Below, in pieces: positions 34,155-47,152 of a stretch of 64,000 nt of DNA. Source of the DNA: Sclerotinia nivalis (Eukaryota; Ascomycota; Leotiomycetes; Helotiales; Sclerotiniaceae); assembly GCA_029531795.1 (NCBI GenBank), contig JAPEIS010000001.1, forward strand, positions 5,828,001 through 5,892,000, given 5' to 3'. Each line of letters opens with the position of its first letter. Position 1 is the stretch's first letter. A program made the translations under genes and the position numbers. The notes beneath the pieces were generated by a model that was not told where the DNA came from, did not search any database, and saw nothing but the letters and a program-made list of their open reading frames with translations.

Positions 34155-34590
34155 ATACGGTCCCTTATAAATCACATGATCTAATACGATCACATGATTT
34201 AACTACGCACGATCATATGACCATGATCCCGACAGAAACTAAATAAATAAATGAACTCCACCGCTACCTCCACAGTTCTTCCTATTCTTTTTATTCGTTC
34301 ACTCGTTGTTCTTACTTTCTATTCAATCCTATCATGTATTTATGTATGTATGTACGTACGTACATGTGTGTGTGTATATCTGTGTATGTGTTCATTCATA
34401 CTGTAGATATCCTAATTTCTCGTTCTATTCGTATTCATATCCATACCCATCCCTATCCTATCCATACCCATCCTGACAAAATTACCCAATTATATAATAA
34501 TTTTTTTCGCAACTATATTCCCTTTCCAACCCATCTTCTCTCTTATCTTTTATCTCCATATGATTTAGGTAGTTTGCAACTGAAAATACC

Positions 34591-37024
34591 TCATACATAA
34601 TCACTTAAAACCTGGACCCTCGTCCTCGCCACTTGTGATCCATTTTCCCCTTCGCCTACTTTGGTCATTATTTCAATCATGCGTACTATCATCCCGGGGT
34701 TTATTAGCACAGTCCATCCAACAAGAACAGAGCCAAGTAGAAAAATGCCAAGTAGTAAAAAAGAAAAGAAAACATACCAATATCCCCCTTAGCTCTCACA
34801 AACAACGGATCTTTCGCTAATTTCTCCGCTCCATCTTCATCCTTTCCAACATCCTGCAACATGTTTCCAATCATCATACATTCCAAAAATGCTCGATGAT
34901 TAAAGACCCACCAAACTTTACTTTCACTCTCGAAAAGTTCGTAGAGGAGAAAGAAAGCTTTGATAGCTTCATGAGCTGCATCTAAAGTTCCTCGAACATG
35001 TGGTGGGACTTCTGGACTTTCGCTTGCGTGAAGTAACATTACATTATGGTAGTAATTGCTGGTTAAGAAAAGAGTTTGTCGTACAAGTCGTTTATTAGTT
35101 TGTGCTTGGAGGGCAATAGAATCGTGGTCCCAGGAGCGAAAGACATCGGGGAAAGAACGATAGACGGCGCGAAATTCGGAGAGGAGTTTGTGCTTTTGGC
35201 GGGCGCCGGCACAGATGGGAAGGTCCAGGGAGCGCGGAGAACAAATACTTTCCTGGACGAGATTGGCGAGAGCCCAGCATCCACGGATATAAGCCATATC
35301 GTTGGGATCGCTATTAGCGATGGAGCTGGAATCATCGATGAGGTCATCTACGTTGACGTCTGTGTGTGTTGCACTTGGTGGGAGAGAAAGGAGAACGGTG
35401 AGAAAGGTATCTTGAAGAAGAACTGCTTGCCAAAGTTTTCGACGTTGTTGCTTGTCAAAGATAGAGGCATTTGGGGTGACGATATTGGGATCGCGATGAA
35501 GACCCATAGCGTAAGATTGTCGAATTAGTATACCAGCAAAAGCCCAGCCATCAGAAGCATGATTGTCATTGATGAGGAAATATGTAATGAGAACCATAGC
35601 TTGAATTGAACGCATTGAAGCTTTGTTGAGATAAGAACCCAAGCGAAGCGACTGGTGAGCCGCAGAAACATAAAATTCGGCAGTTTGTTGTCGTTCTTTT
35701 GGTGGAGAATTGTTGACGAATTGAGTTCCTAAAGCCATCATGGAGAATATCATGGCAACTAAAGCAGCATCCGTTCTACCTCTTTCCGACGCTGGTAATG
35801 CCCAGAAATGCTCATAATCTGCATAAAAGGTTTGTCTATGAAGCATAGGATAAACCGGATCGACACATTCAAAATATCTTTCCATCAAGATATCTGCTTG
35901 GTCCTTGGCTGGTAACACTGAAATCACCTCTGGGAGTCCACCTTGACATGTCCAATAATTCGCAAAGGGATGCTCAGAGCCAATGCCGAAGACATTCGAG
36001 GCTTTAGGGTGTGAATAGGGTACATTAGAAAGCAAACCAGTTGAGGATGAAACGGAGCCTCTAGATGCACTCCTTTCGTTAGGATCCGGTGCTTGTCTTG
36101 GTCTTTCGACAACATTGCTTGCCCCAGAACTTAACTTTTTTGGCGGCTTGGTCATACGTCGAGCATTTGCCGTGGATCTATTTGTTTCCCTAAAGATGTT
36201 GTTAGTTGCCATACAGAAATTTTGATTCTAATACTTACTCCAGGATATTTGCTGTTAGGTGATATTCACAATCCGATTGTCGTTTTATACCTATAGCCCA
36301 TGTCAACATAAACATATAACCAAAACATTGCTTATACTTACATGCAAGGCAATGTGGTCGACCTCGGTCGCACTAAACGTAAATTAGTATTGATTCGTAG
36401 AGAAGTATGGATGAATAGAAAGATTCATAAATGGTTGTATAAATTTTTGGAAAAAGGAAAAATGATAGCATGGGCACCTTAAAGAAGAAGTGAGGGGGAT
36501 GCTTATGTAGAAGAATGAGGTTACATCAGTACCAGTACAACCGGGAAAATTTCATTCTCGCCCTTATTCTCCGATGTACTTCATAAATGCATGATCAAAT
36601 CGAAAGTGCTTATAGCGAAGAAGAGGAATCACGATATGTCTCCAACTTTGACTAGAACCACGAGATACAGTGTAATGAAGAGTAAAAGCAACTTTGCTGA
36701 GAACCTTACTATGAAATGAAATGAAATGAAATGTAGATGATTGAAATCCATGAGTTTGAGAAAGATATTACACAAACTAACCTTTGTTTTCCGTTCTACA
36801 CACTCGACACATGATAATGTAGGTTTATTACGCTTTTGCCTCTTCTTTGGAGGTTCGGTCAATCCCTCTTCTGTCTTGATTGAAGTTGTTACTGGACTTG
36901 TTACTGGAGATGCATTGAAAGTTGAATTCGAGACAGTCGGGGAAATGGTTGAAGGATATGAGATGGTCGCATTATATACAAGTGCAGGGGAGAGAGGTCC
37001 AATTGGTATAGTTCTTTGATCCAT
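34591..37024 (-). CDS. Zn2Cys6 transcription factor with fungal-specific TF domain
   Basis: Five exons: 37024-36782, 36372-36342, 36290-36239, 36189-34778 and 34655-34591, in frame, 600 residues. The binuclear zinc cluster is assembled across exons 1-3 with spacing C-x2-C-x6-C-x6-C-x2-C-x6-C, starting at SCVEC (residue ~72) after a basic KKRQKRNK patch. The first intron is 409 nt. The large exon carries the fungal_trans domain (PF04082 type): YFECVDPVYPMLHRQTFYAD, MIFSMMALGTQFV, SYAMGLHRDP and RRKLWQAVLLQDTFL. It is a nuclear DNA-binding regulator; the target pathway cannot be told from sequence. It is divergent from CTF18 across 732 bp. Confidence 0.87.
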
Positions 37025-37556
37025 TTTAGGGATTGGGATTGGGATTGGGATTGAATTGCAGCTGCACCTTTCGGTTTTCCCCTGTTATTTGGTACTTTGG
37101 ATATCTTGGCTTACGATATAAAATATATCTCCGATGTCTTCTTAGGCCGTTGCTGGGTCTTTCAATGTACAAGGAGGGAAACTGGTTGATGGAAATAAGA
37201 AGAATGCGACCAGATGGTTATGCGATTGCTCGGGAATATTAGAAGGTAGGTACACCGTAATCCGTATTAGTTCTAATGCTAATTCACCCTTCAATAAAAC
37301 AAAAACAAAAAGCGGGGAAACTTCACCTTATTCAGAATAACAAATGCAAAAATAGATATATTCACGTGATGATATATATCTATGTGTAGGTAAATATAGC
37401 CTAGATGGTGAGATGAAAGTCATAGATATCTAAATCTTGAGTAGAAAATTTTTAAAGAATTATTTACATGTTGTACGTAAGGATGAGATTTTCTACTGCA
37501 TTACAGAAATATTAGTCTCCGAGGGAAGTCCCCGATAAGTTGCATTACAGACTGTA

Positions 37557-37624
37557 CAGTATGTCTACCTTTAACCCGCTTATGTAATGACAGTATGTCT
37601 ACCTTTAACCCGCTTATGTAATGT
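37557..37624. repeat. exact 34-bp tandem duplication in promoter
   Basis: The unit begins cagtatgtctacctttaacc and recurs directly 34 bp later with no visible mismatch. It lies 130-200 bp upstream of the CTF18 start and would double any factor site it contains. Confidence 0.9.
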
Positions 37625-37670
37625 ACTATCTTTATCCTTTTAGTGCTACTTTCACGTCGCGTTATCCACA

Positions 37671-37688
37671 GACGCGTTGATTCGCGTC
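37671..37688. promoter_or_regulatory. MCB-like cell-cycle element upstream of CTF18
   Basis: gacgcgttgattcgcgtc contains ACGCGT and two inverted GACGCG half sites, with another cgtcgcgt about 15 bp upstream. ACGCGT is the MluI cell-cycle box bound by MBF (Mbp1/Swi6), which drives G1/S replication genes. It sits about 70-85 bp before the CTF18 start. Binding is inferred. Confidence 0.5.
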
Positions 37689-37756
37689 TTCGATAAGGAA
37701 ATACAAATCAATCAATCGTTAATGGGGTCATGGAATTTTAGATTTAGATTCATTCA

Positions 37757-40700
37757 ATGGAATTTACTTCAGCGCCAGATTTACCTCCAACATCCGATCC
37801 GGCATTATTAGAAGATTGGGAGGATTCATTGGATCCTTTGATTTTACCTTCACATCCTGAATCGGACGAATTTGAAACATTACACTTGGTTGAGGAGGAA
37901 ATTCGGCTTAGAAAGAATAGAGAAAAGGAGGTTATTCAACATAGAGCTTGGAAAGTTGCTGAGGCATTTCGAAGTGAGGCGGATCATATCCAGGGTAAAG
38001 ACCTATCTTTTGAGGAAGATATTGGACAAAACAGTACAGATCCTAATACTATACTTCTGCAGAAACCCCAGTCCGAATAAAATCCTCGAAGCATCAACAC
38101 TCCTTCTTCATACCTTCCTCCCCACCAAATCTCAAAATGCCGTTAATATCTTCACCAATTGAATATCCCCAAAGTTCTTCACCACCTCCATTGAAAAGGT
38201 CACATCCAGTCAAAGCCTCGGACCTTAGAAAGCCACTAAAAGTTGGAGGGTTTCTTCTAGATGATGGCTCAGATGTTGAGGAGGACTTTGAACAACCTGC
38301 GGCTAAGCGACGAATGACCGAGAAAGCAACCGATCCAATTCTGATACCAGAAGAAAATTCACAGAAAGACTCCGCAAACGAATCTGGAATACCACCATTG
38401 AGTACTAGACCACGCCAGACTGTTGGTGGATTCATGATCTATGATGATGACGAAGAGGACGAGGAAGATTCAGGACTGGAGATTTTGCGAGAGACTCAAT
38501 TGCCAAAACTTGCCCCTGGACCTTTAACGAATTTCAATGAGGGTAACAGTCATACTTCAACATTTCCAGCATTTTTGAATAACATAACGACAAAAGCTGG
38601 GGATATACAGACATGTTCGGGGAAATCCTTTTCGATAAATCTAAAAAAGAAGAGTGCACCCATATCATTTGAGAAATTGGTAGCAGCAAGATCTGTCACG
38701 AAAGCTGGACGAGCGAAGAAGAGTTATTATGGGATAAATATACATGAGTTGGTCGAGGAAGCTTCGAAAGAGACGAAGGCAAAAGAATTACAAAAAGCTG
38801 AAACCCAGAATGGAATCATACCTTCGATTGAGAACCTTGTAGGGAAGAAACCACGAAAATCATTGATGTGGACTGAAAAGTATCGAGCAAGACATTTCAT
38901 GGAACTTTGTGGTGATGATCGCACACATCGCCAGGTATTACGATGGCTCAAAGCCTGGGATCCTATTGTTTTCCCTAAGGCAGGAAAGCCTAAAGTAGCG
39001 CCGACAAAGAAATTTGGGGAACTAGAAGATGAAAAGCCTCATCGCAAGATTTTAATGCTTACAGGACCTCCCGGTCTTGGTAAAACTACTTTAGCACATG
39101 TTTGTGCAAGACAAGCTGGTTACGAAGTTATGGAAATCAATGCCAGTGATGAACGAAGTCGAGATGTGGTTAAAGGCCGAATTCGAACTAGTGTGGGCAC
39201 GGAAAACGTCAAGACTGGTTCAACCGTTACATCAAAATCTGGGCACGTATCGAAGAATGCCCACCCACTTTGCGTGGTTGTGGATGAGGTTGATGGAGTT
39301 GTAGGTGGTGCCGGTGGATCAGGTGAGGGTGGATTTATCAAGGCTTTAATAGATCTAGTACTTCTGGATCAAAAGAATTCTTCCACAGTGGGCACGAATA
39401 CCAATTACTCGAAGAAAAAGAAAGGTGATGATTTTCGACTTCTGAGGCCACTAATCTTAATCTGCAACGATGTATATCATCCATCCTTACGACCACTACG
39501 TAATTCGAGTTTTGCCGAAGTCATACATATCCGAAAACCACCATTAGACGCTGTTGTTCAGCGAACGCAAACAGTTTTCGAGAAGGAAGGAGTGTCATGT
39601 GATAGTGACGCCATTCGTCGATTATGTGAAGCAACATGGGGAATAAGTCCGATGGATTCCAAGAAAGGGGCCGAAGGAACTGGAGAGGGTGATCTACGTA
39701 GCATTATGGTAGTAGGAGAATGGGCAGCAGGAAAACTTAAAACCGAGTCCAAAGGCCAAAGACCTCGCCTAACTCGAAAGTGGGTTGAACAGAATATGAC
39801 AAGTGATCTATCCCATGGTGGAGGTGGTTCTCGCGCCGTTGGGCGAGGAGGTATTAAAGAAGTTGTGAACCGTGTTTTTCTAGAGGGAGCCGGTTTCCCT
39901 CGACCTACAAGTTTTAAAAACATAATACCAGATGACACGTTCAATTCGGAGCCCAAAACACAACTTGGTGTTGCTGAACTTGCTCGAAAAGCAGGAATGG
40001 AACGCCTCGGATCCATGATCGAGACCAGCGGCGATACTGATAGGATCATGACTGATATTTTCGGCGAATATCCTAACCAACCCTTCAACGACGATTCCAT
40101 TCTCTCAAAACCGGATGCTGCATACGAGTGGTTACATTTCCATGATAGTTGTTCATCACGCGTCTTTTCAGGCCAAGAATGGGAATTAGCTGGTTATCTC
40201 ACTCAGCCCATTCTCGCATGGCATCACCTATTCGCCTCTCCTGCCCGTCATTATTTCCGCTCCGACAACCAGCCAAACAAGAAGTGGAATAAAAACGACG
40301 AAGATGCCGAACCCGAAACCGAACCTCTACCATTCACAGGCCCTCGCGCCGATTTCTCAGCCTACGAAATGGAAAAATTAAATAGAAGTACAATTCAAGG
40401 ATTACAAGCTCAACTTGACGCAAAACTCCTAAGGAGTTTTAGAAGTTGCGAGGATATAGCTATGGATTTATTGCCATATGTAGTTCGTATGATAAGTCCC
40501 GATGTAAAACCTATTATCGTGGGTGGAAGTGGCGAAACGAAGGGTGTAGCCAGTGTACGCAAAGATACGGAAAAAAGAATGGTGAAGAGAGCTGTGGATA
40601 TCATGAGCGAGATTGGTGTTGTGTATGAGAGGGGTAGATTAGAGGGTAATGATACTGGCGCGGGAAAATGGGGAGCAAGTGAGTGGGTTTATAGGATGGA

Positions 40701-41157
40701 ACCACCGCTTGATACGTTGGTTACTTTCTTGACTTCACCGTCGAAAAGTGATGCTACGAGTGTTCGGTATGCGGTGAGACAGGTTCTCGATCAGGAATAT
40801 CAGAAAAACATTATCGTGAGGGAGAATGCGGCGAGACAGGCGAGGTTTAAAGCGGGGAATTTGGATGGAGGCGATGAGGAGTATTCTTTTGAAAAAGCAA
40901 AATTTGGGAAGGGGAAAAGTGATAAGAAAGTACTGGGGGTGGGTACAGGGAATGAAGTCAAGAAGGATTTCTTCGGGAGGGTATTGGAAGATAGGGGGTT
41001 AGGGAGGAGGGATGGGAATGCGGGAGCGGGAGAGAATAGGGAAAATGGAAAGGGGAGGGGGAAGGAGGAAAAGAAGGTTTGGGTTACGTTTCATGAGGGG
41101 TTTTCAAATGCAGTTAGGAAACCGATTACGGTTGCGGAATTGATGAGGGGGTTGTAG
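37757..41157 (+). CDS. CTF18: chromosome transmission fidelity protein 18 (alternative RFC large subunit)
   Basis: Two exons: 37757-37994 and 38063-41157, giving 1110 residues. The 68-nt intron (GTAAAG donor, CCTAATAC branch, TTCTGCAG acceptor) joins in phase 1, and the upstream frame then runs open into the large frame past its first ATG (38137, here residue 105). The AAA+ clamp-loader core shows SLMWTEKYRARHFMELCGDD, Walker A GPPGLGKTT (~414), INASDERS, Walker B VVVDEVDGVVGG (~485) and the sensor-1 segment LRPLILICNDVYHPSLRPLR. The Lys-rich C-terminus and the ending RKPITVAELMRGL fit Ctf18. It loads PCNA with Rfc2-5, Dcc1 and Ctf8 and supports sister-chromatid cohesion and the replication checkpoint. 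MCB-like sites precede it. Confidence 0.92.
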
Positions 41158-41551
41158 AGGATTTGCTGGATGTGGGGGTTGGATTGGATTGGATTGGATG
41201 CTAGTACTTGCTTGTAGTGTTAGTATTAGTATTAGATACCTGGAAGAAGTACTCTAGTAATGAGTTATGAATAAGAAGACGAAATATTGCCCATTGTACT
41301 ATCCATCATATACACACAAGAATGAGAAAAAGAATCTCTTTACCTCCCTCCCGTGGTAAATGATATTCTTATTTATCCATCTCAAAATTTCAATGCCAAT
41401 TCTTATCTAGATGGAAATTCATAATTCTAAACTGAGAGATCTTTGTAAAGAAAATTGAAAAACAAACGACAGTTTGTTTCTCATTTAGCTATAATTTCTT
41501 TAATTTTAGGGTTTATTTTGGAGGGTGTAATTGAGTAGCAGGAATATGGGA

Positions 41552-41622
41552 TGAGGAGTGTAGGGAGGAGTGTAGAGAGGAGTGTAGAGAGGAGTGTAGA
41601 GAGGAGTGTAGAGAGGAGTGGA
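41552..41622. repeat. 12-bp tandem repeat (gaggagtgtaga)n
   Basis: About five copies of gaggagtgtaga lie 400 bp past the CTF18 stop. The frames crossing it (Tyr-Thr-Pro-Leu repeats) are not genes. Confidence 0.85.
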
Positions 41623-44600
41623 TAGGGTAGAAATAAAGTTAAGAGAAAAGACTGGAGCGGTATTCGATTTATTTAGATTTGATTCAACTTTGTGCTTTAT
41701 TAAAATCAAGAAACTCGGTGTGCTTCTTATTGTAAGATATCCCGTTTCAATAATTGAATAATTACCAGACAAGAGTGACAAGAGCCTCGGTAATGAGCTG
41801 GTTCTTAGAGGTCTTCCGGAGTTCATATTAGGTCTTGGGTATGGATTAGTTTTCATTTTCCTTCATTTCTAATTTTCGGAAAGGTGAGAGTAGGGGATAT
41901 TAGTCTGCTCCTATAAGGATCAGATTAGAGTAATGATTAGCACTCTTATCTGCTATCTAGTAGAATATTTCCAGCATTGTCGTTTAATCCGCGGTTATAA
42001 ACTATTTAGATATATTTGAAAATTTCAGTGTAAGTTCAAGCCTCTTATGGCTCTAAGGAACACGAGCTTCTACCGCATTTTCTTCAGCATCTATCTCTGT
42101 CTGCGGCTGTTGGAATCTTGCAATGCTGGCATGAGAGTTTTATATGTAGATACGGAGGAAGTTATTCACTTTTCTTGTACTATCTTCGTATGGCTAAAAG
42201 TAGCGCATCGTGGTTAGCTTAAGTTCTCTCTGTTCTATTCTTTTGTGATTAATTCCGCTATCAAATATAATGGAACAGCTCAGAATGGAGAATGTAGCAT
42301 ATCTAGACAAATCGCCGTCTATCTGTACATGTAAGCATCTGCAAACTATACTCCAAAACTTTCACCTTGACAATTCGCATATGTGAAATATTTCAGATAG
42401 CGAGTGAAGCGAGCGACAACATATAGATAAGATCAACAGCAAAAAGCCATGCCGGAATTGGCCGCGAACATAGGAGCTCTTTCTCATATATATGTTCAAT
42501 ACTATACGTACCTAAAATCTCTTCTATGATCGAGAGATGATTCTAGCACTAAGTCTTGCAACGATAAATTTTTCGAGTCTAGATTTTTCTCGAATACTAA
42601 GGATTTGTTCCAGCTAGAATACTAGAACCTTATATAGACATCAAAGCTCGTATCTCATAGATCCTCCGCTATTTTGTTTTCGCAAGACCCCTCTTCTTTT
42701 CATCATATTCACTTTTTCCTGATTCACATGCCCAGGAGGATCGCGGGTGCCCCTCATTCTGTCACTTATGAGTTAGTCATAACTTCTTGTACACTCGCGT
42801 TTTAACGGAGTTATCTATATCAATGAGTGATCTATAGCTTTGAATATAATCGCTTTCAAAGCTCTATGAGTCCACATTATCAAGAAAACATGGTGGTATT
42901 GGCGGGAGAGTATGTTGTTGCTGAGTTTTGTAGTTGTCGAGAAATCGCTGTGGAAATTATTTGAAATTGAAGCTTTGCTGATGGGAATCGTATGAATATT
43001 GTTAGCTCTGATCTTTTTCACTGGAAGTTTAGAATATTCATGTTACTATCCCTTGATTTAGGAGTTATCATTCATCCGATCTGCAGATGAGACAGAGTAA
43101 TCACAGCTGCCTTGAATAAACACAGCTTTCGGTATTATCTCCCCGGTTTCCCATTGGATATTTTTGTCAAAGCAACAGATCATCTCGCAAAAAGAGTTCG
43201 AAATTTCTCCCAGTCCACAGTCGTTCTCGCCTTCTTTCAATACAAATATATAAGCACTGAACTCAGTTTCTATCTGCTGAGCTATCAATGGGCCTTTTCG
43301 TTAATAGCGTTGCATAATATGCAACTCTTCAATACAAATTATTTTAAAATGGTAAAAATAAAATCAGATTGAGAGCAGGCTTACTGTCCTTGAAGAAGAC
43401 GCTTTTGCGGTTCAATTCTTGGGGAAATGGAGGGCGCGGTCAGAGAGTATTTGTTTTCTCATCTCAGATCAAGATTTCGTCTTTGCGTCTTGTAATTTGA
43501 ATGCTGTCGATAGTGCGATAATTATAGAAATGACAGTAATAATGTATAGATTAACGAGTAGGAGGTATAGTATAATCCATCAAAGTGAAGCCATAGTTGT
43601 GTATTTGTACTTCCAACCTCTCCTATCTTTATAGCTAGCCTAGTGTTTCTTCTAAGATACTCATAGAAATTAACATCTGTGTATACCTAGGGGCTTGCTT
43701 TCTTATTATCTTCCAGCTTGCCGATGGTTCGACAAGAAATGAATATAGATACATCTTATAAAGGCTATTACTATCCATATCTAATCAATATTCTGCTTTG
43801 CTTGTCTATTATCCTCCCTGCCGAATTCACCATCTGGTGGCTCACATGCGCGCTTCCATATTCAATGTTCTTTTTAGCCACAGTCTCACCTGCGCACCAC
43901 TTTTCGTTCTTTTTACAAGTGACTAGTGCTCATTAGAATCTCAATGTGCGTTCATGGATGACATTTCCGTAGATCAATAATCGGAAACTTAAGGCACTCC
44001 TGTCACAGGGCGAAAATATACTCTTCCTTTTTTCGAGAATGCCGAGATATGTGCGGTCTAAACCATTTAGAGAACTATGTTGGGGTGGCATAGTATAGCC
44101 TCTGACTATAAGAAACGTGGATGGTACTCTGCAAGCTGATATTACTTGCCATTTATCCAAATACTCTCAAAGGCAAATAATGTGATCTTAATGCGATATG
44201 ATAGAAAAGAAATGGGGTTTTGTCGTTGGCTGAACAATTACCGCCGTTGTCTTTTCGGTAATAGTCATGAATTAAGCACTATGCCGAGGAAAGACATTGG
44301 GAGCCGTAGTGCTCATGTCAATTCCCCTATGACCTATCCCTACCTAGGTCATCAATGCCTTCTTCAAAATACTCCAAGTCTTGCACTAGGAGTTATTGGA
44401 GATGTTGTACTATTTACATCAACAGTCCTCTGGGAGATGTGACATATAAATAACTCAAAATGGTAGCCAACGAGGTATACCAATCTTTTTTTTCTTCTTG
44501 TAATTAAATTCACTACTCGTGATTCACACTCCTGATTGCTCTTTGCCAACATGGTGGCCCACACAAGCGTACTTTCTAAAGAATTTATTAACCTCACAAT

Positions 44601-46927
44601 CGACGGTAACCTTCAATATGATAATGTCAATTTTGTGATTGAACAGATGTGTATGCAAGGATTAAACCTTGGATATCTTACTTTACCTTTAACATTGCGG
44701 CTTCATTGTTTGGATTGGGTTTAAGTATTGAGCCGTGATTATGATCTCATCTTTGAATAATGGCACTTCACTATCTGAGTTGATATTGGACATTGGGTTT
44801 CTTACAGAGTAGTCATAATACAAGGTTATGATTCACAATTAAGGACTCGGAATAGAGCAATTCATCAAAGGCTGGAACTCGCGTGACACAGTAATAGATT
44901 CATCGACCTACGTTTGTCTTCTGAAGCAGGCTGATCTACCCATGAGAAGCATGCAGGACAAAAACTTGGACGACCAATTCACCTGCCGGAAGAGCATATG
45001 ATTCAAATAAAACCTTCTGCAGTTGTCTCTACCTACCCATTATATAGAACCTATTTCCTCCCATTTAAAGAAATCTAACCTCCTTATGCGACAACCATAA
45101 TCCTCATCACTTAGTTGTCGTCAGGAAATTGCGAACAAGTAGAGTATTTGCCTGAAAATCAGCACAAAGTTGTGGTAATTGACGTATAGTCGTGTCAAAC
45201 CCAAGTTGTAACGTAAGTATGGCCCAAAATTTCTCTATCTTATTCACTTGTGCGCATATATCGACTTTATTCACCATCTAGATCGACGGCAATTGATTTC
45301 GTAAATTATCGATCTGCTATGGAATTTGTTCTGGTGTTGTGATCGAGATACTTAAGTATGGAAACGTTAAGTGTACAGGCTGATATCTAAGCGAGTCCGA
45401 ACAATCGCTTATCTGATCGAAGCGAGGTGTAATGAACGATTAGAAAGGTGGAAGTAGATATGAATAGATCGCGTCTCTGTTAGGTTCTCCGAAACTGATA
45501 GTTGCTTGTACCCATGCACAGCTCTTTATGACCTGCCAAGCGCCATTTTTTTTGATCAGTGAATGATTCACACATCCGCTCCTTATCTTCTCGCTATATT
45601 CCGTTCACATGGAAATCACTTCCCTCTAGATTTATCTAATCATACACTTGAGGTTAGTCCAAAATCCCTGAAGATCATGTAATTGAATACGAGTAAGGGG
45701 AGCTCTTGCATCATATGTATGGAGGTTTTGTGTTCGGCTAACTTGGGTTACATTAGAGAAAATTAAAATTTATTTATCCTTCAATTAACTAAGACAGAAA
45801 GGGCAAGAGAGCATTTGCGTTGTCGACTAGCACAAAACTTTGCTGTCTTGGATATACAGATTATAGTCTAGATCTGTAAATCGGGGTGTATTAGACGGGA
45901 CTCTTGAATGTGACATTGTTGTCGTACTTGAGTTAAGGCACTTGGATCAAACAACATTACCGAGTAATTACATCTGTAGCTTCTTTCGGCTCTCTTACAC
46001 CTTCCATATCAATGGCGATCCGCTTGACTTTGATTACGGAGCGTTGTTGCATATGCTTTGAAGCGACTCTATTATAGACAGACGACAGAAGATCGAATGA
46101 GGAACTAGCATCTGACAGCTCATATATATAGTGAATTTAATGAGATGTAAATGGGCTGTGCTAGAATTGTATTGGTTCATTGCAACATCTAGTACATACA
46201 ATTCATGGCGTGTATAACAGTTAAATTGAGCCATGGACTTTTGCTACCAAGGTAGAATAGATGTGAATCGTCACTCATAGTTACATTCACTTCTTGATGA
46301 TTCACAAGCACATCGTATCTTCCCCGCTCCCTGGTTTAAGCTACTCAAATAATTCATATATTCTCTATGTACTGTTTGAGCTTTCTAGTAATTATCATAG
46401 AAAGCTTATCTTGCACTACTGCTCCCAATTTTCAAACCTTGCACAGCGACTGAGAAAATTCTACGTGCAAGAGGCAGAAAGCTTGCATCATGGGACTGTA
46501 AATTACTTGTGGTCAATCAAAGTGGTCACGGTGCTTCACTTCTAGGAACGCCCGATGAAAAGGCTGTCAAGGAGAAGTCAATTCCATGGGATTCTTCAAG
46601 TACTTTTCCACTAAAAGCTATTTTGTCTCAAGTAGACAGCCATAAGAAGCAAGAAAACTCATATATATATCTGAACTAGGGCAAAAACTCGTTTGCCATT
46701 CTCGGTTGATAGGATTATTGCAGTGTTAACACCAAATCAATGCCAATCTAAAACAACAGATTAGGTTGAGAGGGGGCCAAGAGATTAGTCTTGAAGCCGA
46801 AACGGAATGACACAAAATTCAGTGTAGGGGTTCTTGAACTAGCAGATTGTCAGGCTGTAATTTAGATGGCCGTTGAAATGGTATAAATTAAATTACTAGT
46901 TTAACCCGGTCACTAGTACTAGTTGAA

Positions 46928-47152
46928 CTGCCACTTTGGTTTGAAATCACTAAAATAAGCTGGCTGCTAATCAGTGCACTACTACTCGGTGCGGCCAAAA
47001 GATATGCCAAACTCCACTCTTAACCACATAATTTTACCACAAGATGGTAAAATACATGGGGGATAGTGGCCAAAATTTATGTGGAGTGTGACATACTTTC
47101 TCGCGGCACAAGCAGAGCACTAGCTCAATTAGTGAACTGTTGGCCACACTGC
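46928..47152. mobile_element. foldback / MITE-like element
   Basis: The core is a perfect inverted repeat, attttacca-caaga-tggtaaaat (47031-47053). Outside it, imperfect arms of about 100 bp pair: aactccac (left) with gtggagtgt (right), agatatgcca with tgacatactt, cagtgcactact with agcagagcact, aatcacta with tagtgaac. The whole forms a long imperfect hairpin of about 225 bp with no coding content, as in non-autonomous MITEs or foldback elements. Terminal bases and target duplication are not resolved. Confidence 0.5.

Larger units (their letters stand above)
32993..34590. other. intergenic, repeat-rich
   Basis: About 1.6 kb between the convergent RING and Zn2Cys6 genes. It contains a GGAT tetranucleotide array, purine-rich tracts (about 33590-33700), GATGA-rich sequence (33780-34020), a perfect 30-bp palindrome (34125-34154) and a short GTATGTAC run near 34340. 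No gene is supportable. Confidence 0.5.
37025..37756. promoter_or_regulatory. divergent intergenic region, Zn2Cys6 factor / CTF18
   Basis: 732 bp holding both promoters. It contains an exact 34-bp tandem duplication (37557-37624) and MluI cell-cycle box-like sites close to the CTF18 start, listed separately. Confidence 0.55.

Noticed and set aside
41506..41856. 116-codon minus-strand frame
   Set aside because: A large part is the Tyr-Thr-Pro-Leu translation of the 12-bp tandem repeat; no start context or homology.
43400..43425. ggttcaattc, B-box-like
   Set aside because: No A box upstream at tRNA spacing and no cloverleaf pairing.
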